Positions 8,408 to 17,244 of a stretch of DNA of 64,000 bases are shown here, one piece after another. Both the position numbers and the translations under genes were made by a program. The DNA lies in NCBI GenBank assembly GCA_015063805.1, contig SVTK01000011.1, positions 1-64,000 on the forward strand, written 5' to 3'. This DNA is from Oscillospiraceae bacterium (GTDB lineage Bacteria > Bacillota > Clostridia > Oscillospirales > CAG-272). The notes beneath the pieces are model-generated. The model did not search any database. It had not been told where the DNA came from and saw only the letters and a list, made by a program, of their open reading frames with translations. Position 1 is the stretch's first letter. The number at the start of each line of letters is the position of its first letter.

Positions 8408-9907
8408 ATGACAAAACGCATTTTTGCCTTGATCCTTGCTCTGCTGATGGTCATCCCGATTGTGGCATGCGCGGCGGATGACTCCGGCAAACCTGCCGAA
8501 ACCACCCCCAAGGCCGGTGAGACCACCGCATCGCCTGCATCCACCGCACCCGCTGTCACCGAGCCTGAGTACAAACCCACTCTTCCCGATGTGAAATACG
8601 AAGGTACTGAGCTGGTAGTCGTACATCGAGCTCCCGATGAGCAGTACTATGCCGAAATCTACATCCAGGCCGAGGAGATCAACGGCGACCTGCTCAACGA
8701 CTCGGTTTACAAACGCAACACCATCATCGAGGAAAAGTACGGCATTGACATTGTCAGTGTGCTTGCAGCCTCTCCCGACGATTCTATTGACATTGCCGCC
8801 CAATCTCAGTCCGATGAGTATGACCTTGCTTTCCCCAAAATGAAGAACATTGCATCAACCATCACCGCGGGCTATCTTTACAATCTCCACGAAATGCCCC
8901 ATGTGAACTTTGACAAGCCCTACTGGGACAGCAACTTCAACGAGGATATCACCCTCTATGGCAAGCTTTACGCTATGGTCAGTGACATTTCCCTCATGAC
9001 CATGATCGGCTGCCGCGGTATTATCTTCAACCGTGACCTGGCCAAGAATTACAACCTGGAAGATCCCTACGATCTGGTTCGCAGCAACAAATGGACCCTG
9101 GATAAGATGATCGAAATGGCTCAGGCTGTTTCCGATGACCTCAACGGTGACCAGCAGTTTAACGAGCTGGACCAGTACGGTATGCTTACCGAGTCCTCCA
9201 ACTACAAGTTCCAGGTGGTAGCAAGTGATATCGATATCTTCACCTTGGATGCAGACGGCAACCCCGTGTGCGGCTTCATGAACGAGAAAACCATCTCGGT
9301 CATCGAAAAGATCCGTACCATCTACAAGGATGAGACCCACGCCATCGACTACAGCGATCTCAACGGAACCCCCGGTGCTGCTGCAAACGGCTCCTACTGG
9401 AACTACGGCCGCGAGATCTTTGCCAACGGCCAGATTCTCTTCGTACAGAACGGTCCTTCCTCCCTCGGCCAGATCGTTGAGTATGGCATGGAGCAGGAAT
9501 TTGGTATCCTGCCCAACCCCAAGTATGACGCCGCACAGGATAATTACTACCATATGCCCGACTGGGATACCACCGTCCTGGTAGTTCCCTCCACCAACGA
9601 CGACTACGAGCGCCTGGGCGTTCTGCTGGAGGACTGGGCATATCAGTCCAGCCAGACCGTTCTGCCCACCTATTATGAGACCGTCATCAAGATTCGCCGC
9701 GCTCCCTCGCCCGAGATGGCAGAGATGGTGGACATCATCAAGAACAACATTTCTTACCACTACGGTCTGATCTATGACATTGATGCCAATGAGACCATTG
9801 GCAGTGCTGCCAACTCCGGTAACATTGCATCGGTGTTCAAGGTTGCCGAGAAGCGCCTGAATGCACAGATCAAAAAGATCGCCGAGGCTATCGCTAAGCT
9901 GCCGTAA
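8408..9907 (+). CDS. Extracellular solute-binding lipoprotein 4
   Basis: Fourth array member, 499 aa, subtype B. It starts at 8408, 7 bp after AAGGAGG; in-frame codons upstream lie inside the promoter. Lipobox IVACA (Cys21). The first roughly 130 bp are nearly identical to the 10092 gene, so these two signal-peptide regions duplicated or converted recently. Oddities against its sisters are GCRGIIFN instead of GTRGIIFN, an extra Cys in PVCGFMNE, DWAYQ instead of DMAY, and SAANSGN instead of QASTSGN. The EF-hand-like loop reads D-L-N-G-D-Q-Q-F-N-E-L-D. Ligand unknown. Confidence 0.9.
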   Translation: MTKRIFALILALLMVIPIVACAADDSGKPAETTPKAGETTASPASTAPAVTEPEYKPTLPDVKYEGTELVVVHRAPDEQYYAEIYIQAEEINGDLLNDSVYKRNTIIEEKYGIDIVSVLAASPDDSIDIAAQSQSDEYDLAFPKMKNIASTITAGYLYNLHEMPHVNFDKPYWDSNFNEDITLYGKLYAMVSDISLMTMIGCRGIIFNRDLAKNYNLEDPYDLVRSNKWTLDKMIEMAQAVSDDLNGDQQFNELDQYGMLTESSNYKFQVVASDIDIFTLDADGNPVCGFMNEKTISVIEKIRTIYKDETHAIDYSDLNGTPGAAANGSYWNYGREIFANGQILFVQNGPSSLGQIVEYGMEQEFGILPNPKYDAAQDNYYHMPDWDTTVLVVPSTNDDYERLGVLLEDWAYQSSQTVLPTYYETVIKIRRAPSPEMAEMVDIIKNNISYHYGLIYDIDANETIGSAANSGNIASVFKVAEKRLNAQIKKIAEAIAKLP

Positions 9908-9919
9908 CCCATGTTTTCC

Positions 9920-9952
9920 AAGAGCTGCCGTGCTTACGGCAGCTCTTTTTTT
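9920..9952 (+). terminator. Terminator after SBP gene 4
   Basis: A 12-bp stem (AAGAGCTGCCGT / ACGGCAGCTCTT), GCTT loop and T tract. Confidence 0.9.
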
Positions 9953-10029
9953 GCCGAACGAAACCGCACACACAATACAGACGTGCATTCTGCACAAAAT
10001 TCTATTCTCCAATTTGTGAAAAAAACGAC

Positions 10030-10058
10030 TGGATAAAAACCATTTTTTATGTTATAAT
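10030..10058 (+). promoter_or_regulatory. Sigma-A promoter of SBP gene 5
   Basis: TGGATA (weak -35), 17 bp, TATAAT. Confidence 0.65.
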
Positions 10059-10091
10059 GTGCTAACTTAAATACAATAAGGAGGTTTCCTC

Positions 10092-11591
10092 ATGACAAAA
10101 CGCATTTTCGCCCTGCTTCTTGCCCTGCTGATGGTCATCCCGATTGTGGCATGCGCAGCGGATGACACCGGAAAGCCCGCCGAAACTACGCCCAACGCCG
10201 GCGAGACCACCGCAGCGCCCGTGTCCACTGCCCCTGCAGTCACCGAGCCTGAGTACAAACCCTCTCTGCCCGATGTAAAATATGAAGGCACCGAGCTGGT
10301 TATCGTACATCGTGCCGTCGATGAGCAGTACTACCCCGAGATCTACATTCAGGCCGACGAGATCAACGGCGACCTGCTCAACGACTCGGTGTACAAACGT
10401 AACACCATCATCGAAGAGAGATACGGCATTGACATCGTCAGCGTCATCAACTCCTCTCCCGAATCGGCGGTCAGCGTTTCCGCCCAGGCACAGTCCGATG
10501 AGTATGATATTGCCCTGCCCAAGATGAAGAATATCAGCTCGCTGATCACCTCCGGCCACCTCTACAACTTCCATGACCTGGACTATGTTGACTTCTCCAA
10601 GCCCTACTGGGACAGCAACTTTGATAAGGACATTACCCTCTACGGCAAGCTCTATGCCCAGGTCTCCGATATCTCGCTGATGACCATGATCGGCGCCCGC
10701 GGCATTATCTTCAACCGCGACCTGGCCAAGGAGAATGGCCTGGAAGATCCCTACGATCTGGTTCACAACAACCAGTGGACTCTGGACAAGATGATCGAGA
10801 TGTCCCTGAAGGTCTCCGCAGACCTGGACGGTGACCAGGCATTTACCGATCTTGACCAATACGGTATGCTCACCGAGGGTTCCAACTTCCGTATGCTCGT
10901 TGTGGCCTGCGGCATCGACATCTTCACCCGCGACGCAGACGGTAACCCTGTGGTTGGCTTCATGAACGAGAAAACCATCTCGGTTATCGAAAAGCTCCGC
11001 GCCATCTACAAGGACGAGACCCACGCCATTGACTATACCGACTTGAACGGCACCGCAGGTGCTGCTGCCATCAACTCCTACTGGAACTACGGCCGTCAGA
11101 TCTTTGCCAACGGCCAGATCCTCTTCGTACAAAACGGTCCCAGCACCCTCAACCAGCTGGTAGAGTTCGGCATGGAAGAAGAGTACGGCATGGTGCCCAA
11201 CCCCAAGTACGACACCGCACAGGAAAGCTATTATCATATGCCCGACTATGACACCACTGTCATGGTCATCCCCGCTACCAACGATGATTATGACCGCCTC
11301 GGCGTTCTTCTTGAGGATATGGCATATACCTCCAACCAGACCATTCTTCCCACTTACTACGAGACCGTAATCAAGGTTCGCCGTGCACCCGGCCCGGAAA
11401 TTGCCGAAATGATCGACATCATCAAGAACAGCATTTCCTATCACCTGGGCCTGGTCTACGCGGTTGATGCAACCTCCATCATCAACCAGGCTTCCACCTC
11501 CGGCAACATCTCATCGGTGTTTAAAGTCGGTGAGAAGCGCATGAACGCTCTTATCAAGAAGGTGAGCGACGCAGTTAAGGAACTTCCGTAA
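10092..11591 (+). CDS. Extracellular solute-binding lipoprotein 5
   Basis: Last array member, 499 aa, subtype B. Lipobox IVACA (Cys21). AAGGAGG at 10078-10084 fixes the start. It shares VYKRNTIIEE and the leader with gene 4, but the C-terminal half (MIDIIKNSISYHLGLVYAVDA, within SIINQASTSGN) is closer to gene 2, as if it were a mosaic of B copies. The EF-hand-like loop is D-L-D-G-D-Q-A-F-T-D-L-D. YAQVSDISLM replaces YAMVSDISLM. It ends the array and is convergent with the 13992 operon. Confidence 0.9.
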   Translation: MTKRIFALLLALLMVIPIVACAADDTGKPAETTPNAGETTAAPVSTAPAVTEPEYKPSLPDVKYEGTELVIVHRAVDEQYYPEIYIQADEINGDLLNDSVYKRNTIIEERYGIDIVSVINSSPESAVSVSAQAQSDEYDIALPKMKNISSLITSGHLYNFHDLDYVDFSKPYWDSNFDKDITLYGKLYAQVSDISLMTMIGARGIIFNRDLAKENGLEDPYDLVHNNQWTLDKMIEMSLKVSADLDGDQAFTDLDQYGMLTEGSNFRMLVVACGIDIFTRDADGNPVVGFMNEKTISVIEKLRAIYKDETHAIDYTDLNGTAGAAAINSYWNYGRQIFANGQILFVQNGPSTLNQLVEFGMEEEYGMVPNPKYDTAQESYYHMPDYDTTVMVIPATNDDYDRLGVLLEDMAYTSNQTILPTYYETVIKVRRAPGPEIAEMIDIIKNSISYHLGLVYAVDATSIINQASTSGNISSVFKVGEKRMNALIKKVSDAVKELP

Positions 11592-11613
11592 ACAGCTTGA
11601 TATTGATTCCCAT

Positions 11614-11648
11614 GCGGGGGTATCGCACAGCGATACCCCCGCGTTTTT
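11614..11648 (+). terminator. Terminator after SBP gene 5
   Basis: A 13-bp stem (GCGGGGGTATCGC / GCGATACCCCCGC) with an ACA loop and a T tract. Confidence 0.9.
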
Positions 11649-11650
11649 GC

Positions 11651-11690
11651 AAAAAGACAGCACCGCGAACATTCACGGTGCTGTCTTTTT
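11651..11690. terminator. Bidirectional terminator between convergent genes
   Basis: A15-type stem AAAAAGACAGCACCG / CGGTGCTGTCTTTTT has A tracts on one side and T tracts on the other, so it can stop transcripts from both SBP gene 5 and the minus-strand operon ending at 11707. Confidence 0.9.
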
Positions 11691-11706
11691 CAAATTAAAG
11701 ATCGGA

Positions 11707-13992
11707 TCAGCGGTATCTTCTCCGCCGCATCCGCCGCAGGATAATCCTTCCTGACGCCAGTACAGCCCCTACAATGACCAAAGCGACCAGGATCCATATC
11801 CAAGCATAGCTCTTGGGGCAAAGCAGCTCTACGCCCCGCAGGGACAGGGTCTGCGCCCCTTCCGGGATGTCATGACTCTCCCCCTTCACCCACAGGTGCA
11901 GGGTCACCTCATCTCCACGGAGGGCATCGGTGTAATCCGAAATATCGAAATATGCGGTTAGCCATTCACCAGTTGCCGCGGACGTACTGCTCTCATAAAT
12001 CAGCTCTCCTTCCCGGCCGCCGGTAAGGCGCAGCATCAGCGTACCGCGGTCGCCGGAAAGATCGGCGCGATAAGTCACCGACAGATAATCAGCCTGTCGC
12101 AGCACGCCCGCATCAATCCCGGTACGGCTGATACCCATGGCGGCGTCCCCGTGGCTTCGGTTCAGCACAGCGCAGAGGACAGGCTCCCCCGTCTCTCCGT
12201 CAGCGCGCATTTCCAGGTAAGCAGCGTGGTCAGCGGCGGCAAAATCACAATCCCCCGCCGCGGTAAAATCAAACAGTATTTCTCGGCTGCAGGCCTCGGT
12301 TTTGCTGTTGGGCTTGATGTCCGAGCCATCCACACGATTGACCCGGGCCGCCTCCTCCACATAGGGCGAAAGCGTATCCCACAGCCCTCCCAGAAGCTCG
12401 GTTTCCACCAGGTTCCCCCCGATGCAGTCAATCTCGGCAAAATTGGTATAGATTCGCCGCGGTTCGGTAGGCTGGCCATTTACCGCAGTATACAGACCGC
12501 ACCCCAGAGTATCGGTCACCTCATCAGCCTCAGCACGATAGATCATGGCTTCAATCTTGCCGTTCTCCAGTACGCGCCCATAGGCGTAGGCGTAGGATGC
12601 CGCCTGTTTGTTCTGCGCATCCTCTCCAGCAGATGCAATGCGCAGGTCGCTGATTACCACCCGACGCATCTCTCCGTCCCACAGCAAAATCTCGTTTGCC
12701 AGATAATCGGTCAGCACCGAAAGGTTGTGGGGGGTAACATAAGCCGCGTCGGGATCGGCGGTGGCCAGCATATCCTCCCACAAAACAGAATCGACCTTCC
12801 GGGAAGCGGTCAGGCTGAGCGCCACATTCCAGGGAATATCTCCCCCGCTGCGCAAATGTGCAGCCAGTGCATCCAGCATATCCCGCGCAGCATAATCCAG
12901 CAGAGGATCGGCTGCAGTGTCGGGATCGGCGGCCAGCGCGGTGTAGTTGCCCCCCAACGAAGCGTAAACTCTTCCCTCCGCAAACTGACTCCGCACCGCG
13001 GTATCGGCCACCCGCAGAAGAGCAGCATACTCTGCCGCATGGACACTCAACGCCCGCGCACCGCCGGAATAACTTGTCCGGCTGCAGTTGACACGTTCTC
13101 CCAAAATGAAGGAACCGGCAAAACCGTACTCCCCATCCGCACGGGTATAGCGGTCAGCAAGAAAACTGAAGAAACCGGCAATGCGCATGAAGCCCTCCCG
13201 GTCACCAAAGGAAATGGCATAGCCCTCAGCCCCCAGCTGGGCACCATCAGCATAGAGAGCACGAAGCCCGGCAGGCATGGCATCGGAGGGCATTCCCCGC
13301 AGGACAACGCAAAGATAGGGGTGCACCCCCGCATCGGTCAGGGCACGAATACGGCGGTCAAGTCGGAGCACCGCATCCCGGCGGAGATAAAAAGTTATCC
13401 CGTCAAAATGGTAACGTATGGTGTCCTCCGCACCGGAGAAGGCCAGGTAATCCCCCAGCGGCAGGGTGAGCACCGTATGGTCGGCTCGGGTCTGCGCCGG
13501 CGCATCAGGATCGGCAAGCCACAGACCCTTGATGGAGGACATATCCGGATAGCTTGTCCGCGCCTCTTTCTCGGCGCGGCCCAAAGCATCGGGATTGGTG
13601 AGATACACCGGGTTTGTGATCACCCGATAGCTGCCGTCATCCCGGCGCTGTGCCAGCACATAGCCGGAATACAGGGCAGATTCGGTGACATCATCCAGGC
13701 GATAGGTCATCTTCCCCGACACGCGGCATTCCCCCACCGGGGAAAGTCCCGCTGTATCCACAGGCTGTCCGGGGGCGATGGCAAAGAGATACAAAACCTC
13801 CCCCTTCAGCTGCGAAACATAATCATCATGAAGCTCAGCCCGCACCGTGATACGCGGTCCCGAGTCGCGGGGTTCCACTTCAACGGAAACACCGTCGGGA
13901 AGCACCTGCTCGGCCGAGCAGCCCGACATCAGAAAAACAAACAGCAAAAGGGCCGCAATCCACAGCCCACGTCTTGTCATGGTTTCTCTCAT
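11707..13992 (-). CDS. Large membrane-anchored lipoprotein, DUF5722-like
   Basis: A 761-aa exported protein. The N-terminus has a signal peptide with lipobox LMSGC, and the C-terminus has one membrane helix (SYAWIWILVALVIVGAVLA) followed by an Arg-rich tail, so both ends are anchored at the membrane. An N-terminal beta domain (about residues 30-135) precedes a region that resembles a TIM-barrel glycoside-hydrolase-like fold (KGLWLADPDAP, LDRRIRALTDAGVHPYLCVVL, SFGDREGFMRIAGFF), then a beta-rich C-terminal domain. The DUF5722 resemblance is from memory of such proteins and is tentative. GGAGGGGG 6 bp upstream supports the first ATG. It is the last gene of the 17787-11707 operon. A role in extracellular glycan handling is inferred. 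Confidence 0.6.
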   Translation of the reverse strand: MRETMTRRGLWIAALLLFVFLMSGCSAEQVLPDGVSVEVEPRDSGPRITVRAELHDDYVSQLKGEVLYLFAIAPGQPVDTAGLSPVGECRVSGKMTYRLDDVTESALYSGYVLAQRRDDGSYRVITNPVYLTNPDALGRAEKEARTSYPDMSSIKGLWLADPDAPAQTRADHTVLTLPLGDYLAFSGAEDTIRYHFDGITFYLRRDAVLRLDRRIRALTDAGVHPYLCVVLRGMPSDAMPAGLRALYADGAQLGAEGYAISFGDREGFMRIAGFFSFLADRYTRADGEYGFAGSFILGERVNCSRTSYSGGARALSVHAAEYAALLRVADTAVRSQFAEGRVYASLGGNYTALAADPDTAADPLLDYAARDMLDALAAHLRSGGDIPWNVALSLTASRKVDSVLWEDMLATADPDAAYVTPHNLSVLTDYLANEILLWDGEMRRVVISDLRIASAGEDAQNKQAASYAYAYGRVLENGKIEAMIYRAEADEVTDTLGCGLYTAVNGQPTEPRRIYTNFAEIDCIGGNLVETELLGGLWDTLSPYVEEAARVNRVDGSDIKPNSKTEACSREILFDFTAAGDCDFAAADHAAYLEMRADGETGEPVLCAVLNRSHGDAAMGISRTGIDAGVLRQADYLSVTYRADLSGDRGTLMLRLTGGREGELIYESSTSAATGEWLTAYFDISDYTDALRGDEVTLHLWVKGESHDIPEGAQTLSLRGVELLCPKSYAWIWILVALVIVGAVLASGRIILRRMRRRRYR

Positions 13993-14030
13993 AATCCCCC
14001 TCCGTTTCGTGATAGGGTAAAACCTTCGTG

Positions 14031-15377
14031 TTACTGGGTAAGCCGAGCAAGAACAATCTCCATGGCACGCTCAGCCACTGCCATGCGCATTTCAACGCCC
14101 TCCAGATACTCATCCTCGGTCATACCTACTGATTCGATCAGACTCTGTCCCAAATCCCCCCAGCCGAACAGGGTACCCAGCATACTGTCGCGTCCGGACA
14201 GAATCATGTCAAGGAGTTCCTGATCCCCGCCTGCGCCCTGCTCAGCCGCAAGAAGCTGATCGTACAGCCAGGGAGCAACGGTATCAGCGGAGTGCTCGAA
14301 ATATGCGGTAAGAATATCGCCTGTGCGAACCGGATCAACCGGGTCCACCGGCACCGAAATGCATTCGGCCGTGTGAGAATCCACCGAAGAGCAATAGGCT
14401 TGTCCCTCCTCCATGGACGGCATGGGCAGGGCAAGCAGAGAGCCGTCTAACAAAATCCGTTCCAGGTTCCCGATGTTGAATGCGGCATCAAAGGCGGAGT
14501 TTGAAGCAGCCATGGCCGTTTGCATCACTGCAAAGCTGTGGCTGAAATTTTCGTTGGGTTCAAGGTGGGGGATATCATCCTCCTGTTTCTCAAACAGCTT
14601 GCCGCCCGCTCCCACAAACAGGGGAAGTACTGCATCGCCGTTCAAGGAAAGGCTGCTTTCCGCAACCGCGGCAATCCACGCCTCTGTGGTCCATTTTCCG
14701 GCGCGCACCAGGGAAATGTAACGGTCTGCCGCCCCCTCGGGGCAGGTGGGAACATCGGTATCCAACAGCATTGCCGCCGTAGAAAGCCGATCGGTCAGCG
14801 TGGCGGCACCGAACAGAAAATAACAGCGGTTAGCAATGGTCAGCGCAGCATTGAGGGAATGATCCAGCGCGGGATTCTGCAGATCAAAACTTCCCATTTG
14901 CGCGGTATCAGCTAAGTAATTGCCTGCCGCAAGGGTCGCAGCCAGGGCAGCATTGGGAAAACGAATCAGATCAATTCCCTCTCCGGCCTGCACGCAGCGG
15001 ATTACTTCATCCTCCATAGATGCGGCAGACACTATTTTATTTTGAATGGCAATATCCAGCGCAGCTTCCACCGCTTCATCCCTTGCTGCCTGCGCTGCAT
15101 CCAACAGTTCCCGCTCCTCCGTGAAGGAAAAGGCAGGTTCCTCTCCCTGCAGAACGGTACACGGATAGCGATCATAAGTCTGAGCAAAAACGGTTTTTGC
15201 CGGGGCCTCCACTTCAATGGTCATGGAGTCCACCGTGGTTTCAGCGGATACCGATGCGGCGACATCTTCCTGTCCCAGTTCTTCTGCGGGGGCACCGGCT
15301 TCTCCCGCACCGCAGGCGATCATGCCAACGGTCAGGGCCAAGGCGGCGAGTCTTCCCGCCAATCGGTATAACTGCAT
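14031..15377 (-). CDS. Divergent solute-binding-type lipoprotein
   Basis: A 448-aa lipoprotein with signal peptide and lipobox MIACG. The start at 15377 follows AAAGGAGG; the frame is open upstream but has no ribosome site. Segments RAGKWTTEAWIAAVAE followed by LNGD, and ELLDMILSGRDSMLGTLFGWG near the C-terminus, match the positions of NNQWTLDKLIEMA...LNGD and the MLDIIK...YHxGMIYxI segment in the five upstream SBPs. It is therefore a distant member of the same fold, without their EF-hand loop. It lies between alr and the large lipoprotein in one operon, so its job may be cell-envelope related instead of ABC import. Confidence 0.65.
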   Translation of the reverse strand: MQLYRLAGRLAALALTVGMIACGAGEAGAPAEELGQEDVAASVSAETTVDSMTIEVEAPAKTVFAQTYDRYPCTVLQGEEPAFSFTEERELLDAAQAARDEAVEAALDIAIQNKIVSAASMEDEVIRCVQAGEGIDLIRFPNAALAATLAAGNYLADTAQMGSFDLQNPALDHSLNAALTIANRCYFLFGAATLTDRLSTAAMLLDTDVPTCPEGAADRYISLVRAGKWTTEAWIAAVAESSLSLNGDAVLPLFVGAGGKLFEKQEDDIPHLEPNENFSHSFAVMQTAMAASNSAFDAAFNIGNLERILLDGSLLALPMPSMEEGQAYCSSVDSHTAECISVPVDPVDPVRTGDILTAYFEHSADTVAPWLYDQLLAAEQGAGGDQELLDMILSGRDSMLGTLFGWGDLGQSLIESVGMTEDEYLEGVEMRMAVAERAMEIVLARLTQ

Positions 15378-15424
15378 CGGAATCCTCCTTTCTGGTTGAA
15401 CAAAGATCATTTTACACCTAAATT

Positions 15425-16603
15425 TTATATGTAAAGTCTGGGTACACGTCCCGTGATCAGGCAAAGAGGCTCATAATCAATGGTTCCGGCCCGCTCCGCC
15501 AAGGCGGACAGTCTCTCGGGGGCATCGCCGAAGAGGGTGACCTCGTCTCCCACCGCGGCATCCAGCCCGGTAATATCCAGCATACACTGGTCCATGCAGA
15601 TGTTGCCCACAACATCTGCCTCCCGGGCTCCCGCAGCGGTGGCGATGGAAACCCGTGCACCCCGGAAGGCGCGGACAAAACCGTCAGCATAACCCACAGG
15701 AAGGGTGGCAATCCTGCGGGGGGTATCGGCCTGCCAGCATCCGCCGTAGCCCACCGGCTCGCCGGGAGCCAATTCATGAATATGCGCAATCCGGGTGCAG
15801 AGCCGCATCACAGGGCGGAGGGAAACACGCACCAGAGGCGCACAATCCGCCGAGGGCATCACCCCGTAGAGCACGATTCCCAGCCGAACCGCATCCAGAT
15901 GATAGCGGTCAGTGCGGCAGGCGGCGGCGCTGTTGCAGACGTGACGCATTCCCACATTTACGCCCCTTCCCTCCAGAGCATTGCACACCGCTTCATAGCG
16001 GGCATACTGGACGGCAATGGGGGCCTCATCGGCCTCATCTGCACGGGCAAAATGGGTGTACAGGCCGCAGAGCGTAAAGTGTGCATCCCCGGCCAGGGAA
16101 CAAATATCATCCACCGTCTGCGCCAGGGCATCGGGAAGGGTGGAAAAGCCGAGACGGTTCATCCCCGTATCCAGCTTGACGTGGACCCGCAGGCAAACAT
16201 CAGCCTCAGCAGCGGCGGCGGCTAAGGCGGCGGCATAATCGGCCGAGAACACCGTCTGGATCAGCCGGTATTGGGCCAGCAGAGCCGCTTCCTCGGGCAG
16301 GGTGTACCCCAGGATGAGGATCTCCCCTTTCTCCGGCGGGCAGACGCCACGGATAGCAATGGCCTCCTCAATACAGGAAACGGCAAAGAATCCGCAGCCC
16401 TCCTCCATCAGAGCCTGCACACAGGGAAGCGCGCCGTGGCCATAGGCATCGGCCTTGACCACCGCAATGGGAGTACAGCCGTCGGCACAAAGGCTGTCCC
16501 GCAGCTGTCTGAAATTGTATCGCAGGGCACCCGTGTTGATTTCCGCCCAGGTTTTGTGGGTGGAAAGGGCAGGAAACTCTGCGTATGGATAAGCAATATT
16601 CAT
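15425..16603 (-). CDS. alr: Alanine racemase
   Basis: Interconverts L- and D-alanine with PLP, supplying D-Ala for peptidoglycan in the cytoplasm. The N-terminal TIM barrel carries the PLP lysine in AVVKADAYGHG (about Lys50), and the C-terminal beta domain carries the catalytic tyrosine in VGYADGF, with the NICMDQCMLDIT block typical of the family. The product is about 392 aa, a normal length. The start at 16603 fits the conserved TWAEINTGALRYN N-terminus but has only a weak ribosome site; an upstream ATG at 16672 would overlap the preceding gene by 32 bp. It is the third gene of the minus-strand operon. Confidence 0.93.
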   Translation of the reverse strand: MNIAYPYAEFPALSTHKTWAEINTGALRYNFRQLRDSLCADGCTPIAVVKADAYGHGALPCVQALMEEGCGFFAVSCIEEAIAIRGVCPPEKGEILILGYTLPEEAALLAQYRLIQTVFSADYAAALAAAAAEADVCLRVHVKLDTGMNRLGFSTLPDALAQTVDDICSLAGDAHFTLCGLYTHFARADEADEAPIAVQYARYEAVCNALEGRGVNVGMRHVCNSAAACRTDRYHLDAVRLGIVLYGVMPSADCAPLVRVSLRPVMRLCTRIAHIHELAPGEPVGYGGCWQADTPRRIATLPVGYADGFVRAFRGARVSIATAAGAREADVVGNICMDQCMLDITGLDAAVGDEVTLFGDAPERLSALAERAGTIDYEPLCLITGRVPRLYI

Positions 16604-16640
16604 GGGTAAAAGGTTATTCCTTTTTCTATGATATTTTCGG

Positions 16641-17183
16641 TTATGATGTTTCGGTTTGGGTGGGAAGCACATCTACCCATATTCCTCTTCCCCGCAGGGT
16701 CGCCTCGATCCGCCGGGGAAAGCCCTCCGTATCCAGCCACAGGACATAGCTTCCCTCGTCATCGGTGACCGAAATGCGGTTGAAGGTAGTTCCGTTCTGC
16801 CGGATCACTTCGGCACTGCCAAGCACAGAGTCAATGCAAAAAAGCTCAGCCGGCGCGGCAAGACCCGCAAGATTCTCACGCATGGGCAGGGTCACCGCCC
16901 CGCGGGAAAGGATCATCCCTCCCTCGGTTCGGGCGACAGTCATCCCCTTCATCGTGGAGGGGCCCATGTATGTAAGCACAAATTCCCGACGGTCGATGTC
17001 TTCTCCCGCATCGCCGTCACAGGGAGACAGCACCAGCTCAGCAGAAAAATCCACGCCATCCATCTGCCCCTGCAGCATCAGCGACAGGGCTTCATGCTGA
17101 TAAGCCAGAGGATCGGCATTGCCGGTGGTACAGGCAGTAAGAAAAAGCAGGAAAACCAGGGTGAAAAAGCAGATCGGCTTCAT
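16641..17183 (-). CDS. Small lipoprotein, LolA-like fold possible
   Basis: A 180-aa lipoprotein with lipobox LTACT (Cys18), preceded by GGGAGG. The rest is beta-rich with no recognised motif. The pattern of strands ending in GFPRRIEATLRGRGIWVDV is reminiscent of LolA/LppX-like lipoprotein folds, but this is a weak impression. It sits between the 17787 membrane protein and alr in the same operon. Confidence 0.6.
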   Translation of the reverse strand: MKPICFFTLVFLLFLTACTTGNADPLAYQHEALSLMLQGQMDGVDFSAELVLSPCDGDAGEDIDRREFVLTYMGPSTMKGMTVARTEGGMILSRGAVTLPMRENLAGLAAPAELFCIDSVLGSAEVIRQNGTTFNRISVTDDEGSYVLWLDTEGFPRRIEATLRGRGIWVDVLPTQTETS

Positions 17184-17244
17184 GGCGGCCTCCCGTGGTG
17201 TTTTGCTTCACCCTATGCGGCGGCGACCAAAATTATGCGGCGGC

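Noticed and set aside
3326-11444. Antisense frames of several hundred codons under each SBP gene
   Set aside because: They recur because the SBPs are paralogues with the same codon bias, not because an antisense protein is conserved.
12151-14223. 690-codon plus-strand frame over the 11707-13992 lipoprotein
   Set aside because: The minus-strand gene has lipobox, C-terminal membrane helix and ribosome site; the plus frame is low-complexity and has no start context.
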